A stretch of DNA of 48,357 nt from Verrucomicrobiaceae bacterium (GCA_007280915.1 QYQL01000038.1:1-48357), one strand, 5' to 3'. Positions 15,711 to 24,902 are shown, counted from the stretch's first letter. Made by a program: numbers and translations. The notes: generated by a model from the letters alone, not told the origin.

Positions 15711-17518
15711 CTGGTAATTTTATGAAACATGCCCTCGCATTTCTTTTTCTGACGTTTCTTGCCGCCTCGACGCTGGCCGCGCAGGAAATCGTCGCCGGCC
15801 TCTCGAGCGACCAGGCCGCGGTGGGCGAACCGGTCCAGCTCGTGGTCACCGTGCGCGGGGCCCGCGGAGCGGACGTTCCACAGACACTCTCCGTCAACGG
15901 CCTGCGCATCAATCTGGCGGGGCGTTCGACGCAGTTCGAGATGAGGAACTTCAAAATGAGTTCCACCCTGTCCTACACGTATATCATCGTGCCACAGTTC
16001 GAGGGGAATTTCACGATCCCGTCCTTCGACGTCACAATCGAAGGGAAAACCTACCGCACTCAGGCGATGCATCTGTCCGTATCAGGGGCTGCGCAGGTTC
16101 CGCAGATGCCGACCCTCCCGCAAAGCATGCCGACCCTTCCGGGCGGACCCCCGCCCTCTGCGACAAGCGACAATGGACGCCCTTATTTTGCGGAGCTCGT
16201 CCTCTCGAAAAAATCCGCCTATGTCGGCGAGATCGTGCCTGTCGAGCTGAGATTCTATTTCAACTCGCGGATCGGCGGCCAGGTCGGGGAACGGCCGAAC
16301 TTCGGGGGCGAGGGGTTCACGGTCCAGAAATTCTCTAATGCCGTGAAACGGGAGCAGGTAGTGAATGAGGCCAATTACGTCGTCTTCACATTCCAGAGCG
16401 CGATCACGCCGGTGAAAGCGGGGACGCTTGAGATCCCCGCAGCCAGTCTGGAAGCGCGCCTTCAGGTTCCAGGCAACGCACCGCAGGGGCTCGGGGATTT
16501 TTTCAACAACTTCCCGCTTGCTCAGGGGATGTTCACGGAAACCCGCGAGATCACCCTTCAAACCAAGCCCCAGCAGATCGAGGTGGTGGCGCTGCCGAAA
16601 GAAAACAAGCCCGAGGATTTCTCCGGGGCGGTTGGCAAGTTCACCATGGATACCTCCGTCTCTCCCAAAAAAGCGGCGGCCGGAGAACCGGTGACCCTCA
16701 GCGTGACCGTCTCCGGACAGGGAAACTTCGAAGGCATGGGCGCACCCTCGCTCATCGGGGACGAGGGATGGAGAACCTACCCGCCATCCGACAAGTTTCA
16801 GGCCGCGGATGCGATCGGCTTCACGGGCGAAAAGAAATTCGAGTATCCCATTATAGCCCGCCAGGATCAGACGAAAACCCCGGGTGTCCGGTTTTCCTAT
16901 TTCGATCCATCAACCGGAAAATATGTCACACTCACCACGGATCCCCTTCCGGTGGATGCCCGTGCGGGCAACGCCGCCCCGGCGGCAACAGCCCCGGCGG
17001 CTGCTCCGGGCGCGGGAACCCCGGCCGCTCCGGGGCCCGCAACCAAGCCCACCCCCGACATCGCCGTCATGGCAAACGGATCATCCCATTGGTCGTCGCT
17101 CTTTTTCCGCAAGGAATTCCTGATCGGCAACGCCTCCCTCTTTGTAGCCTGGCTCGCCATCGTTCTGGTGTTTTCTCTCCGCAGATTCTCCGCTTCAAAT
17201 ACCGGCCGCATGCTCGCCCGGAAGAAGCAGGCTTCGGACGCGCTCTCTGTCCTCCGGGTCGCGGATCCCTCAGCGTTTTACGACCGCGTCCACGACTACC
17301 TGACCCTTCGCCTCAATGCCCCGGTTGAACCCGGATCGCTTGCAGCTAAAATCGACTCCTCCACATTGCCGGCGGAGTTGAAATCCTCTCTTCATAAAAT
17401 GCTCGAACGTCATGACGAGTCGAAATTCGCGGCAGGCGGGATCACCCAGCCGTCCGCCGAGGAAAGGGAGTCGGTCGTGGCAACACTCAAACAGTTCCAT
17501 GCTTTCCATGAAAAATAG
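15707..17518 (+). CDS. batD: BatD-like (BatD/protein BatD family) membrane protein
   Basis: This 603-residue protein has an N-terminal signal peptide (KHALAFLFLTFLAASTLAAQ), tandem Ig-like beta domains typical of BatD (IVAGLSSDQAAVGEPVQLVV, AELVLSKKSAYVGEIVPVEL, TMDTSVSPKKAAAGEPVTLSV), an A/P-rich linker (about 423-450), a membrane segment (about 470-488) and a short cytoplasmic tail. The repeated 'aGepv.l.v.v' strand pattern supports the family. Start GTG 15707 has GGAGGAG about 9 nt upstream; ATG 15722 is possible but distant from it. It overlaps the upstream stop by 4 nt and the next gene by 11 nt. Confidence 0.87.
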   Translation: MTGNFMKHALAFLFLTFLAASTLAAQEIVAGLSSDQAAVGEPVQLVVTVRGARGADVPQTLSVNGLRINLAGRSTQFEMRNFKMSSTLSYTYIIVPQFEGNFTIPSFDVTIEGKTYRTQAMHLSVSGAAQVPQMPTLPQSMPTLPGGPPPSATSDNGRPYFAELVLSKKSAYVGEIVPVELRFYFNSRIGGQVGERPNFGGEGFTVQKFSNAVKREQVVNEANYVVFTFQSAITPVKAGTLEIPAASLEARLQVPGNAPQGLGDFFNNFPLAQGMFTETREITLQTKPQQIEVVALPKENKPEDFSGAVGKFTMDTSVSPKKAAAGEPVTLSVTVSGQGNFEGMGAPSLIGDEGWRTYPPSDKFQAADAIGFTGEKKFEYPIIARQDQTKTPGVRFSYFDPSTGKYVTLTTDPLPVDARAGNAAPAATAPAAAPGAGTPAAPGPATKPTPDIAVMANGSSHWSSLFFRKEFLIGNASLFVAWLAIVLVFSLRRFSASNTGRMLARKKQASDALSVLRVADPSAFYDRVHDYLTLRLNAPVEPGSLAAKIDSSTLPAELKSSLHKMLERHDESKFAAGGITQPSAEERESVVATLKQFHAFHEK

Positions 17519-18257
17519 CCTGCTGTTTTACTCTCTTTTCGCAACGGGCCTGCTGCTGTCCCAACCGGCACCTGCGGACGTTCTTGCTGACGCGCGCGCG
17601 CGCTACGCCGAGGGCGAATACCAGCAGGCGGCCAAACTTTTTGAACAGGCGATTGAAACCGCACCGCCCCAGGCCGCCGTCTTCTTTGAGTTCGGCCGTT
17701 GCCTGCGACAGGCCGGCCAGGATGGCCGTGCGGCACTGAATTTTCAGCGCTCCCTTGTGCTGGATCCACGCTTCGCTCCCGCTGCCGTCGCGCTCGCGGA
17801 AACCAATACCGATCTCGGGATTCCGAAACCCGCCGCCACCTGGCGTGATCGGGTTCTGGAACACGTTCCCATGGACACCCTCACACTGACAGGTGCCGTG
17901 CTTTTCTGGGTCGGCGCGTTTATGATCACTCTTCTTTTCCTGCTGCGGGCCGCGCGCAGGAAGGGATTGTATGCGTTGGGCATGATCTGCCTCGCTGCAG
18001 GTATTGCCGTTCTTGCGCTTGCCTGGCTCTGTGATCCGAGGATCACCGACCGCAACACGGCCATGGTGCTCACCAACAGCGGAGCGTCCGTCCTGAACTC
18101 ACCCGCGGAGCAGTCGGAAAAAATTGCCTCGCTGCGCGAAGGTACCCAGGTGCAGATCCTCTCCCAGCGGGGCAGGTGGTTCTACGGCCAGGTGCCGGGG
18201 GGGGCACGGGGATGGTTCCTGACCGAGGGGATTGTTCCGATCATACCTCCCGTCTGA
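17508..18257 (+). CDS. BatE-like TPR protein with C-terminal SH3 domain
   Basis: This 249-residue protein starts at ATG 17508, inside the end of batD, with a signal peptide (NSLLFYSLFATGLLLSQPAPA). Two or so TPR units follow (ADARARYAEGEYQQAAKLFE, AAVFFEFGRCLRQAGQDGRA), then two membrane segments (residues about 127-145 and 153-172). The C-terminal SH3b-like domain is AMVLTNSGASVLNSPAEQSE, GTQVQILSQRGRWFYGQV and GWFLTEGIVPI. The SH3b domain may bind peptidoglycan stem peptides. TPR plus SH3b is the usual BatE arrangement. An ATG at 17499 is an alternative start. Confidence 0.8.
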   Translation: MKNSLLFYSLFATGLLLSQPAPADVLADARARYAEGEYQQAAKLFEQAIETAPPQAAVFFEFGRCLRQAGQDGRAALNFQRSLVLDPRFAPAAVALAETNTDLGIPKPAATWRDRVLEHVPMDTLTLTGAVLFWVGAFMITLLFLLRAARRKGLYALGMICLAAGIAVLALAWLCDPRITDRNTAMVLTNSGASVLNSPAEQSEKIASLREGTQVQILSQRGRWFYGQVPGGARGWFLTEGIVPIIPPV

Positions 18258-18264
18258 ACGAAGA

Positions 18265-19077
18265 ATGTTCGGACAAATCAAACCTCTGGCATGGCTCGCA
18301 CTCGGGTTTTCCGTCCTGCCCTCAATTCTGCTCGCCGATTGGCGGAGTTCCCTCACGCCCGATACTACGGGCCCATTCCCGTCCATCCGTCCGTTCCAAG
18401 CCGAATTCCGGATTGGCTGGACGGATATCGAGGCTGCACGCGCTCACGTCAAGATTTCGACGGAGGGATCTGAAGTCCTGCGCCTGAGCGCCTCAGGCGG
18501 CACAAGCGGACTGGCCCGCGTGCTCTGGCAGCTTGATGCCTCGCTCGACAGCACGACTTCCCGGAACGGATTCCGGACCATCTACTCGCTTCAAAAAGAA
18601 AACTACGCGAGCCGCTCGATCATCACCCAGATCGTTTCACGTCCGGACGGGATCTGGCGACTTCGGGAGAACAACCCGCCGGGTGAAAATGCGGCGCGTT
18701 GGAAACAGATCAAAATCTCGCCACTGCGCGATCTTTTTTCCGGGATGCTCTTCATCCGCAGCCAGAACCTCCGCCCCGGGGAGTCGGTTTCCACGATCAT
18801 CTTTCCCGGAGATTCCCCGTTCCTCGTTGAGATGAAGTCGCTGGGCATTGAGCGGATCACCGTGGCTGGCACCGCCCGTGACGCCATCAAACTCGACATC
18901 CGCATCCACAGGATCAATCTGAAGATGGATGACCGGCTCGAAGAGCACGGAAAATTCCGCAGCGGCACCGTCTGGCTCTCGAACGATGCGGACAGAATCC
19001 CCCTTCGTGCGGAAGTGGACATTTTCATTGGCTATGTTTTTGCAGAACTCGAATCCATCGTTTTCAACAACCCTTGA
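18265..19077 (+). CDS. DUF3108-like exported protein
   Basis: This 270-residue protein begins with a signal peptide (KPLAWLALGFSVLPSILLA) after ATG 18265; the open frame to 18232 adds only a short unlikely extension. The body is beta-rich with the DUF3108 pattern: FQAEFRIGWTDIEAARAHVK, then WQLDASLDSTTSRNGFRTIY and a C-terminal GTVWLSNDADRIPLRAEVDI. DUF3108 proteins are periplasmic or outer-membrane-associated, with a lipocalin-like fold predicted and function unknown. It is 7 nt behind the BatE gene and probably the last gene of the Bat operon. Confidence 0.7.
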   Translation: MFGQIKPLAWLALGFSVLPSILLADWRSSLTPDTTGPFPSIRPFQAEFRIGWTDIEAARAHVKISTEGSEVLRLSASGGTSGLARVLWQLDASLDSTTSRNGFRTIYSLQKENYASRSIITQIVSRPDGIWRLRENNPPGENAARWKQIKISPLRDLFSGMLFIRSQNLRPGESVSTIIFPGDSPFLVEMKSLGIERITVAGTARDAIKLDIRIHRINLKMDDRLEEHGKFRSGTVWLSNDADRIPLRAEVDIFIGYVFAELESIVFNNP

Positions 19078-19108
19078 TCGGCGGCGCAAAGACGCAGTAT
19101 AACAACAC

Positions 19109-19852
19109 ATGCACCGCAGTCCGCTTGCCGTCCTGAGCGACATCCACTCCAACCTCGACGCTCTCGAGGCTGTCTGCGCCGACCTCGATTCCCTCGGGGT
19201 GGACAATGCGGTATGCCTTGGAGACATCGTCGGCTACGCCGCCTATCCGGACGAATGCGTCACGCGGGTCCGCGAGCGCGGCTGGCAGACGGTTCTTGGA
19301 AATCACGATGCCGCGCTCGGAAACCCGCTCGTTCTGGACGAGATGAACGACGTGGCCATCGCGGGTATCCGCTGGTCGGAGCAGAATGTTTCCGAGGACA
19401 ACCGGCTCTGGCTGGCGTCGCTTCCCATGAGGATCTCGCGCACGTATACGGTTTTCACCCACGCCTCGCTCGACTTCCCGCGCGAGTGGAACTACATCCT
19501 CGACGAAGAGTCAGCTTTGCGGCACCTCCTTCTACAAAAGGTGCCTCTCTGCTTCGTCGGCCATACCCATCGCCCCATGGTTCTCAACCTGCAGCGCCTG
19601 ACCGGACTGGAGGCGCACCTTCCGGGAGAGGAGAGGATCCCCCTTCCTCTGAAGGGTGTCACCACCGTGAACGCCGGGTCGGTCGGACAACCGCGCGACG
19701 GCGACCCAAGAGCCTGCTATGTCCTGTATCTTCCTAAAACCAGGGAATTTGAATTCCGGCGTGTGGAATACGATGTCAAGGCCGCCCAGCATGCCGTCCG
19801 CGATGCCGGGCTTCCCCGCTTCACCGCCCGCCGGCTAGCGGACGGAGTCTAA
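19109..19852 (+). CDS. Calcineurin-like metallophosphoesterase (YfcE/DUF2 family)
   Basis: This 247-residue cytoplasmic metallophosphoesterase carries all the metal-binding motifs: AVLSDIHSNLDAL (DxH), CLGDIVGYAAYP (GDxxG), LGNHDAAL (GNHD), FTHAS and FVGHTHRPMVL (GHTH). It resembles the YfcE/MJ0936-type phosphodiesterases, which cleave phosphodiester or phosphomonoester substrates of unknown physiological identity. The HTHRP and TTVNAGSVGQPRDGDPRACY segments are typical of that subgroup. It stops exactly where the convergent lpxD gene stops, with no spacer or terminator. Confidence 0.88.
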   Translation: MHRSPLAVLSDIHSNLDALEAVCADLDSLGVDNAVCLGDIVGYAAYPDECVTRVRERGWQTVLGNHDAALGNPLVLDEMNDVAIAGIRWSEQNVSEDNRLWLASLPMRISRTYTVFTHASLDFPREWNYILDEESALRHLLLQKVPLCFVGHTHRPMVLNLQRLTGLEAHLPGEERIPLPLKGVTTVNAGSVGQPRDGDPRACYVLYLPKTREFEFRRVEYDVKAAQHAVRDAGLPRFTARRLADGV

Positions 19853-20881
19853 TCAAGTGCCCTGCTGACCTCCGCCGAGCTGCGCTTCCAGGCTCTTCAC
19901 CCGATCGTAGAGTTTGTGGATATTTTTCAGGAGTGCGTAGTTCGCCTTGTATTCGCGGATCGGGCGGGCGGGGGCACCGAACATGATGCTCTTCGCGGGC
20001 ACATCCTTCGCGATGGCGGACATGGCCCCGAAAATAACCCCGTCGCCGAGTTCGATGTGACCGCTGAGTCCGACTTTTCCGGCAAGAGTGACAAAATTTC
20101 CGATCCGGGTACTGCCGGAAATTCCGACCTGGGCGCAAAGAATGCAGTGCTCGCCGATCGTGACGTTGTGGCCGATCTGCACGAGGTTGTCGATTTTCGT
20201 GCCTTTCCGGATCCAGGTGCGTCCGAACCGGGCGCGGTCAACCGTGGTGTTAGCCCCGATTTCCACATCATCCTCGATCTGCACGATCCCGGTCTGCGGT
20301 ATTTTCTGGTGCCTTCCGTCACGGAACTCAAAGCCGAAACCATCGGCTCCGATCACCACCCCGGAGTGAAGAATCACCCGGTTGGCCAGCGTGCAGCGTT
20401 CCCGGAGGGTCACGTGCGGGTAAAGTATACAATCTTCGCCAACAACCGCCCGGTGGCCGATGTAGCTGTTTGCTCCGATGATCGAACGCGCCCCGATTTT
20501 CGCACCGGATTCGATAACCGCGTGCGGCCCCACGGCGGCATCCGGAGCAATTTCCGAATCCGGGGCAATGACCGCCGTCGGGTGTATTCCCTCCGGCCGC
20601 GGAACAACGGGTGGTGTGAACTCCGGCAGCAGTACCGCAAAGGACGCAGCCGGGTCATCCACCCAGATCCTTGATGCCGGAATCTCCTCCGAAAATCCAT
20701 GGGGAACAAGAACCGCCGTGGCTCGGGATTTCCGCGCAGAACGCAGATACCTCGGATTCCCGAAAAATGCGAGATCCCCGGGGTTGGCATCGTCCAGCGA
20801 TGCCAGCCCGGAGATTTCGAGAGTGGCGGCTTCGGGAGCCACCCAGCCGCCCGTGCGGGCGGCCACCTCGCCCAGCGTCAT
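19853..20881 (-). CDS. lpxD: UDP-3-O-acylglucosamine N-acyltransferase
   Basis: LpxD adds the second acyl chain in lipid A synthesis (UDP-3-O-acyl-GlcN plus acyl-ACP), acting as a cytosolic trimer. It has an N-terminal uridine-binding domain (residues about 1-95, ISGLASLDDANPGDLAFFGN), a left-handed beta-helix of hexapeptide repeats (about 100-295), and the catalytic histidine region NLVQIGHNVTIGEHC. The C-terminal helix (YALLKNIHKLYDRVKSLEAQ) is the ACP-binding part. At 342 residues it is normal length. The start overlaps the ompH stop (TGATG), indicating translational coupling in the classic bamA-ompH-lpxD operon. Confidence 0.95.
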   Translation of the reverse strand: MTLGEVAARTGGWVAPEAATLEISGLASLDDANPGDLAFFGNPRYLRSARKSRATAVLVPHGFSEEIPASRIWVDDPAASFAVLLPEFTPPVVPRPEGIHPTAVIAPDSEIAPDAAVGPHAVIESGAKIGARSIIGANSYIGHRAVVGEDCILYPHVTLRERCTLANRVILHSGVVIGADGFGFEFRDGRHQKIPQTGIVQIEDDVEIGANTTVDRARFGRTWIRKGTKIDNLVQIGHNVTIGEHCILCAQVGISGSTRIGNFVTLAGKVGLSGHIELGDGVIFGAMSAIAKDVPAKSIMFGAPARPIREYKANYALLKNIHKLYDRVKSLEAQLGGGQQGT

Positions 20882-21474
20882 CAGTTACCAGCCGGGGTTT
20901 TCGGCGCGTTCTGGTTCAGGGTCGCTATGATTTCCTTGCTGAAATCAAGATCGGCACGGGAGTAGATGAGAACCGGGATCTGGCCCATGCTCATTCCGGA
21001 CTTGTCGAAGACGATGTCAAAACCGGCGGCTTTGACCTTGTCGTTCACGACCTTCATGATCTCGTCGATGATGTCCTTGCGCATGCGGACGAACTGCTCC
21101 TGGAGCTGGCGCTCGCGGGTTCCGCGGAACTCGGTGATTTCGCGGTCCAGATTCCGGGCGTCGTTGACCTTCTCGTCGCGGCTCTTGGTGGCCTTGTCCT
21201 TGGCGTCCTTGCTGAGTTCGGGCTTTTCAAGATCGGCGTTGATCTTGTTGATCTCATCCATCGCCTTCTTGAGCGTCTCGAGGCGGTCGTCGAGTTCCTT
21301 CTTGGCGGCGGCACGAGCTTCGTTGAGCTTCGCCTCGGCGTCCTTGGTTTTGTAGTATTGGGTGAAAATGGCGTTCATGTCCAACGTTCCCATTTTGACT
21401 TGGGCTTGCGCGGAAGGAACGACAGCGACAAGCGCTGTGGCCAGAATGGCGGCGGAGAGGATGGATTTGAGCAT
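20881..21474 (-). CDS. OmpH/Skp-family periplasmic chaperone
   Basis: Skp/OmpH holds unfolded outer-membrane proteins in the periplasm for delivery to BamA. The protein is 197 residues: an N-terminal signal (LKSILSAAILATALVAVVPSAQA) and a long charged coiled coil (residues about 45-150: AEAKLNEARAAAKKELDDRL, REITEFRGTRERQLQEQFVR), then a C-terminal VVNDKVKAAGFDIVFDKSG and SRADLDFSKEIIATLN as in the family. I chose ATG 21474 because the signal peptide follows immediately; the frame to 21561 is a spurious extension. It lies between bamA (83 nt upstream) and lpxD (coupled). Confidence 0.9.
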   Translation of the reverse strand: MLKSILSAAILATALVAVVPSAQAQVKMGTLDMNAIFTQYYKTKDAEAKLNEARAAAKKELDDRLETLKKAMDEINKINADLEKPELSKDAKDKATKSRDEKVNDARNLDREITEFRGTRERQLQEQFVRMRKDIIDEIMKVVNDKVKAAGFDIVFDKSGMSMGQIPVLIYSRADLDFSKEIIATLNQNAPKTPAGN

Positions 21475-21557
21475 GTTGGATGGTTTTCTGTGTGAGTGGT
21501 TGAGTTTGAACGAAGAATCGGTTTGGTCAAGATTGGACTGGTATTCCAGAAATTCGT

Positions 21558-23963
21558 TCAAAATTGATATCCGATATTGAAGTTGAACTTCCCGGGAGGG
21601 CCGTTCCAGCTGTCGTAAACGAGCGGGATACCGTAGTCCACGCGGATCGGGCCGATCGGCAGGTCGAGTCGCAGACCGAACCCGGCGTCCACATTGGCAT
21701 TTGAGGTGCTGAAGTCGCCGGGGCTGACATTGACAAAGCCCATGTCGGTGAAGAAGGCGCCGCGGACACGGGGCACGATCGGGAAGGTCATTTCAAACGT
21801 GATGTAGGCCAGCGAGTTGCCTCCGATCGGATTGCCATACTGGTCGACCGGACCGACTTCGCGGAAGTTGAACCCGCGCATGTTGTTTGCCCCACCGAGA
21901 TAGAGGCGGTCGAAAATGGGGACTCCGTTTCCATAGCCTCCATCCACGGATGCCGTATTCCCTCCCCATCCGTTCGTGATGGCGATCTGCCCCTTCACGA
22001 GGAAGATCAGATCGAGCGGCAGGGAGAAATATTTCGCGAATTCCAAGGAGAGCCCGTAATCCTGAACGGTTCCCCCGAGCGGTCCGCCGGCAATGAATCC
22101 GGTCAACTCGATCAACTCGCCCTTGCGGGTGAGGAACAGGCTGTCCCGCGTGTCCCACGTGAGCGAACCGGTGAATGCGCTCTTCGTGTAGGTCCCGGCG
22201 GAATTTTCAATAACCGGCCCGGCATTTTCGTTGCCGTTGTAACCGTCTCCGTAACCATTGAAGAAGAAGTAGTTGTTGTTGTTTACGTTATCGACGTTGT
22301 AGATCCGGATGTTCTCGATCCGGTATTCCCCCCGGGCCGAAAGCGCGCGCCAGAGCTGCTTGCGGGCCTGAAAGGCGACTCCGTAGTTCTCCTGCTGATA
22401 AACCGCCGAGAGGAAGTTGGCATTCCGGTAGTAACCTTCGACGCCGACCGACAGTTTGTATCCCAGAAACCACGGCTCGGTGAGGGAAATGACGAAGTCG
22501 CTGCGCTGAAGTCCGTATTGTCCGCGGATCCGGAACCGCTGGCCGCCGCCGGTGAAGTTCGGCCAGTTGAGGATGTCGAAGTTCGACTGCTGGAGTTCGG
22601 CAAAACCGAGGAGACTGTCGATCGTGCTGAAGCCGACGCCGAAGTTGAATGAGCCGGTCCGTTTTTCCTCGACGATGACGTTGAGGTCTTTTCGGCCGGG
22701 AACAATCGTGTCGGTGGCGGGGGTTTCGACACGGGAGAAGTAGTTGAGGTTCTCCAGGCGCTTCTTGCTGACATCGACGAGGGTTGTGTCGAAGACATCG
22801 CCGGGCTTGACCGCGAGCTCGCGGCGGATCACGCGATCCTGCGTTCTCGTATTGCCCTGGATATTGATCAGGTTGACGTAGGACTGGACGCCCTCATTGA
22901 GCCGGTAAGTGAGGTCCACCGCACCCGGGCCGGCCGGCAGAACCTCCGGGAGGGCGACCATGTCCACATAGCCGCGGCTTCCATAAAAATCCCGGAGCGC
23001 CTTCAGGTCATCGCCCATGCCCTTGGGAGTGAAAAGCTGGCCGCCAAGCATCTTCATCCTCCCGAGAAGCTGATCCTGGGGAACAACGTTCGCACCGTCC
23101 ACCTTGATGGAATTGACCCGGTATTGGAGCCCTTCGACGATCGTGACGATCAGTTCGACCCCGTCGTTTCCAACGGGCTGGGTCTGGATATCGGAGACAT
23201 CCACGTCGGCAAACCCGCGGTTCTGGTAGAGCGTCCGGATCGCGACGCGATCATCCTCGACCTGCGAGGACAGAAGGCGCCCGCTTTTTGTGAGGAACGA
23301 AAGCATGTCTTCCGGCTTGGTCTTCATGACCTTCCGCAGATCGCGGGGAAGAATCGAGTCGTTGCCGACAAAAGTGATCTTTTTCACCACGAGCTTGGGG
23401 CCCTCGGTGATCGAGAAAGTGACACGTGAGCGGTTTTTTCCGGTGACTTCCTGGATCCGGTAGGTGATATCCACCTCGGAAAAGTTCCTGTCCTCGTAAA
23501 GTTTGATGATCTTCTGGCGGTCACTCTCGATTTTTTCCTCGCTGACAACGTCACCCACTTTGGTGCTGATTTCGCGGCGGACCCGGTTCAAAGGAACCCG
23601 GTCGGCCCCCTCGATGATGACCTCCTCGATGACCGGACGCCCCTGAAGGAGAACGGTGACTTTGACGCCATCGCCAAGGGGTTCGGCAAAAAGACGGACA
23701 TTCGAGACGCCCCCTGTCGCATAAAGCGCCCGGATATCCTGCTCGGCGGCGCGTTCCGTATAGGGCTGGCCAACTTTGGTAGCGAGGTTCGCCAGGACGC
23801 GCTCCTTCGAAATACTCGGGGCTCCGACATTCTCAACCACGATGTCCTTGACGATCGGTCCTTGGGGAGCTTGAGGAGTCTGAGCCCGCATGGCGGGAAC
23901 AGCCAAAAAAATCAGTGCCGGCAGGAGCAGGCACCATATCAGAGTCGGTCGGCGGAATGTCAT
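21558..23963 (-). CDS. bamA: Outer membrane protein assembly factor BamA
   Basis: BamA is the central Omp85 subunit that inserts beta-barrel proteins into the outer membrane. The 801-residue protein has a signal peptide (IWCLLLPALIFLAVPAMRAQ), five POTRA domains over residues about 35-410 (for example RALYATGGVSNVRLFAEPLG, TLYQNRGFADVDVSDI) and a C-terminal 16-strand barrel. The conserved L6 motif appears as MRGFNFREVGP and the barrel ends in an aromatic residue (FNFNIGYQF), the usual outer membrane signal. An Asn/Tyr/Phe-rich loop (NVDNVNNNNYFFFNGYGDG) lies in the mid barrel. I chose ATG 23963; the frame to 24029 adds an unlikely extension. Divergent from queC. Confidence 0.95.
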   Translation of the reverse strand: MTFRRPTLIWCLLLPALIFLAVPAMRAQTPQAPQGPIVKDIVVENVGAPSISKERVLANLATKVGQPYTERAAEQDIRALYATGGVSNVRLFAEPLGDGVKVTVLLQGRPVIEEVIIEGADRVPLNRVRREISTKVGDVVSEEKIESDRQKIIKLYEDRNFSEVDITYRIQEVTGKNRSRVTFSITEGPKLVVKKITFVGNDSILPRDLRKVMKTKPEDMLSFLTKSGRLLSSQVEDDRVAIRTLYQNRGFADVDVSDIQTQPVGNDGVELIVTIVEGLQYRVNSIKVDGANVVPQDQLLGRMKMLGGQLFTPKGMGDDLKALRDFYGSRGYVDMVALPEVLPAGPGAVDLTYRLNEGVQSYVNLINIQGNTRTQDRVIRRELAVKPGDVFDTTLVDVSKKRLENLNYFSRVETPATDTIVPGRKDLNVIVEEKRTGSFNFGVGFSTIDSLLGFAELQQSNFDILNWPNFTGGGQRFRIRGQYGLQRSDFVISLTEPWFLGYKLSVGVEGYYRNANFLSAVYQQENYGVAFQARKQLWRALSARGEYRIENIRIYNVDNVNNNNYFFFNGYGDGYNGNENAGPVIENSAGTYTKSAFTGSLTWDTRDSLFLTRKGELIELTGFIAGGPLGGTVQDYGLSLEFAKYFSLPLDLIFLVKGQIAITNGWGGNTASVDGGYGNGVPIFDRLYLGGANNMRGFNFREVGPVDQYGNPIGGNSLAYITFEMTFPIVPRVRGAFFTDMGFVNVSPGDFSTSNANVDAGFGLRLDLPIGPIRVDYGIPLVYDSWNGPPGKFNFNIGYQF

Positions 23964-24171
23964 GGTTTGGGCAGCCCTGGCTCTGTCCTCATCAGGGCGA
24001 AACGGACTGCATGCCGCAACCGCCCGCAAAGGTCAAGAAACGAATGCAGAAATCAAGGAGTTGGAAGAAGGTTCCAGGCACTCACTTTGCCGGCCCGAAA
24101 ATGGGACTCCTGCAGCCGGGCACGGAAATGCGCTCGCGAAAAGCGACCGGTCCGGCGTAGGCTCGCATCCG

Positions 24172-24184
24172 GCTCCGAAGGAGC
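24172..24184 (+). promoter_or_regulatory. Hairpin sequestering the queC Shine-Dalgarno
   Basis: GCTCC pairs with GGAGC around a GAA loop. The GGAGC arm is part of AAGGAG, the only ribosome-binding candidate for the GTG at 24196, so the site is masked when the stem forms. A second small stem (CGCT/AGCG) lies upstream at about 24131-24145. I do not recognise a known preQ1 riboswitch here. The rest of 23964-24195 holds nothing else I recognise. Confidence 0.35.
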
Positions 24185-24195
24185 GCAGAAAACCT

Positions 24196-24897
24196 GTGCA
24201 AAGACAAAACACGAACAAAACGGTTGTATTGGTCAGCGGGGGCATGGATTCCGTGACCGCCCTCTACCGCGCCCACGCTGAGTCCACGGTCGTGGCCTGC
24301 CTCAGTTTTCACTACGGATCCAAGCACAACGACCGGGAGATCCCGTTTGCAAAATGGCATGCGGACCGCCTCGGAATCCCCCACCTGACGATCCCGCTCG
24401 CATTCATCGGCGAGCATTTCGCATCGGACCTCCTCCAATCCGGCCGTGAAATTCCGAAGGGGCACTACGAGGCGCAGAATATGCAAAAAACGGTCGTCCC
24501 CTTCCGAAACGGCATCATGCTCTCGGTCGCAGCGGGCTTTGCGGAGAGCAAGGGAGCCGGAGGGTTGGTCATCGCGGCGCATTCCGGGGACCATGCGATC
24601 TACCCGGACTGCAGGGAGGATTTCATGCGGGCGATGGCGGAAGCAATCCGCCTGGGAACCTACGCGAACCTGACCCTTCTCCGTCCGTTCATCGCGATGA
24701 CTAAAGCGGAGATCGCTGCGGAGGGGCACCGGCTCGGCGTGGAGTTTTCAAAAACCTGGTCGTGTTACGTCGGCGGTGAAATCCACTGCGGGGAATGCGG
24801 GACATGCGTCGAACGTCGGGAGGCGTTCCAACTTGCAGGCCTGCCCGACCTGACCGGGTATCTGGTCTCCGGACCGATCCCGGACAAACCTGACTAG
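24196..24897 (+). CDS. queC: 7-cyano-7-deazaguanine synthase QueC
   Basis: QueC converts 7-carboxy-7-deazaguanine, ammonia and ATP to preQ0, the branch point for queuosine tRNA modification. The 233-residue protein has the PP-loop motif VVLVSGGMDSVTALY, LSFHYGSKHNDREI, the conserved VPFRNGIMLSVAAGFAE, HSGDHAIYPDCREDF, and the zinc site SCYVGGEIHCGECGTCVERR. I chose GTG 24196; the frame is open further back to 23890, but that overlaps bamA and has no in-frame ATG after 23962. AAGGAG lies about 11 nt before the GTG, inside a hairpin. queE follows 5 nt later. Confidence 0.93.
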   Translation: MQRQNTNKTVVLVSGGMDSVTALYRAHAESTVVACLSFHYGSKHNDREIPFAKWHADRLGIPHLTIPLAFIGEHFASDLLQSGREIPKGHYEAQNMQKTVVPFRNGIMLSVAAGFAESKGAGGLVIAAHSGDHAIYPDCREDFMRAMAEAIRLGTYANLTLLRPFIAMTKAEIAAEGHRLGVEFSKTWSCYVGGEIHCGECGTCVERREAFQLAGLPDLTGYLVSGPIPDKPD

Positions 24898-24902
24898 CCC
24901 GC

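Noticed and set aside
24000-24195. preQ1 riboswitch upstream of queC
   Set aside because: I could not find the short A-rich tail and C-rich loop of the known preQ1 classes; only a hairpin masking the ribosome site is visible, so it is reported as a hairpin only.
23890-24195. N-terminal extension of queC
   Set aside because: The frame is open to 23890 but overlaps the divergent bamA start, has no in-frame ATG after 23962, and the QueC fold begins at VVLVSGG near the GTG at 24196.
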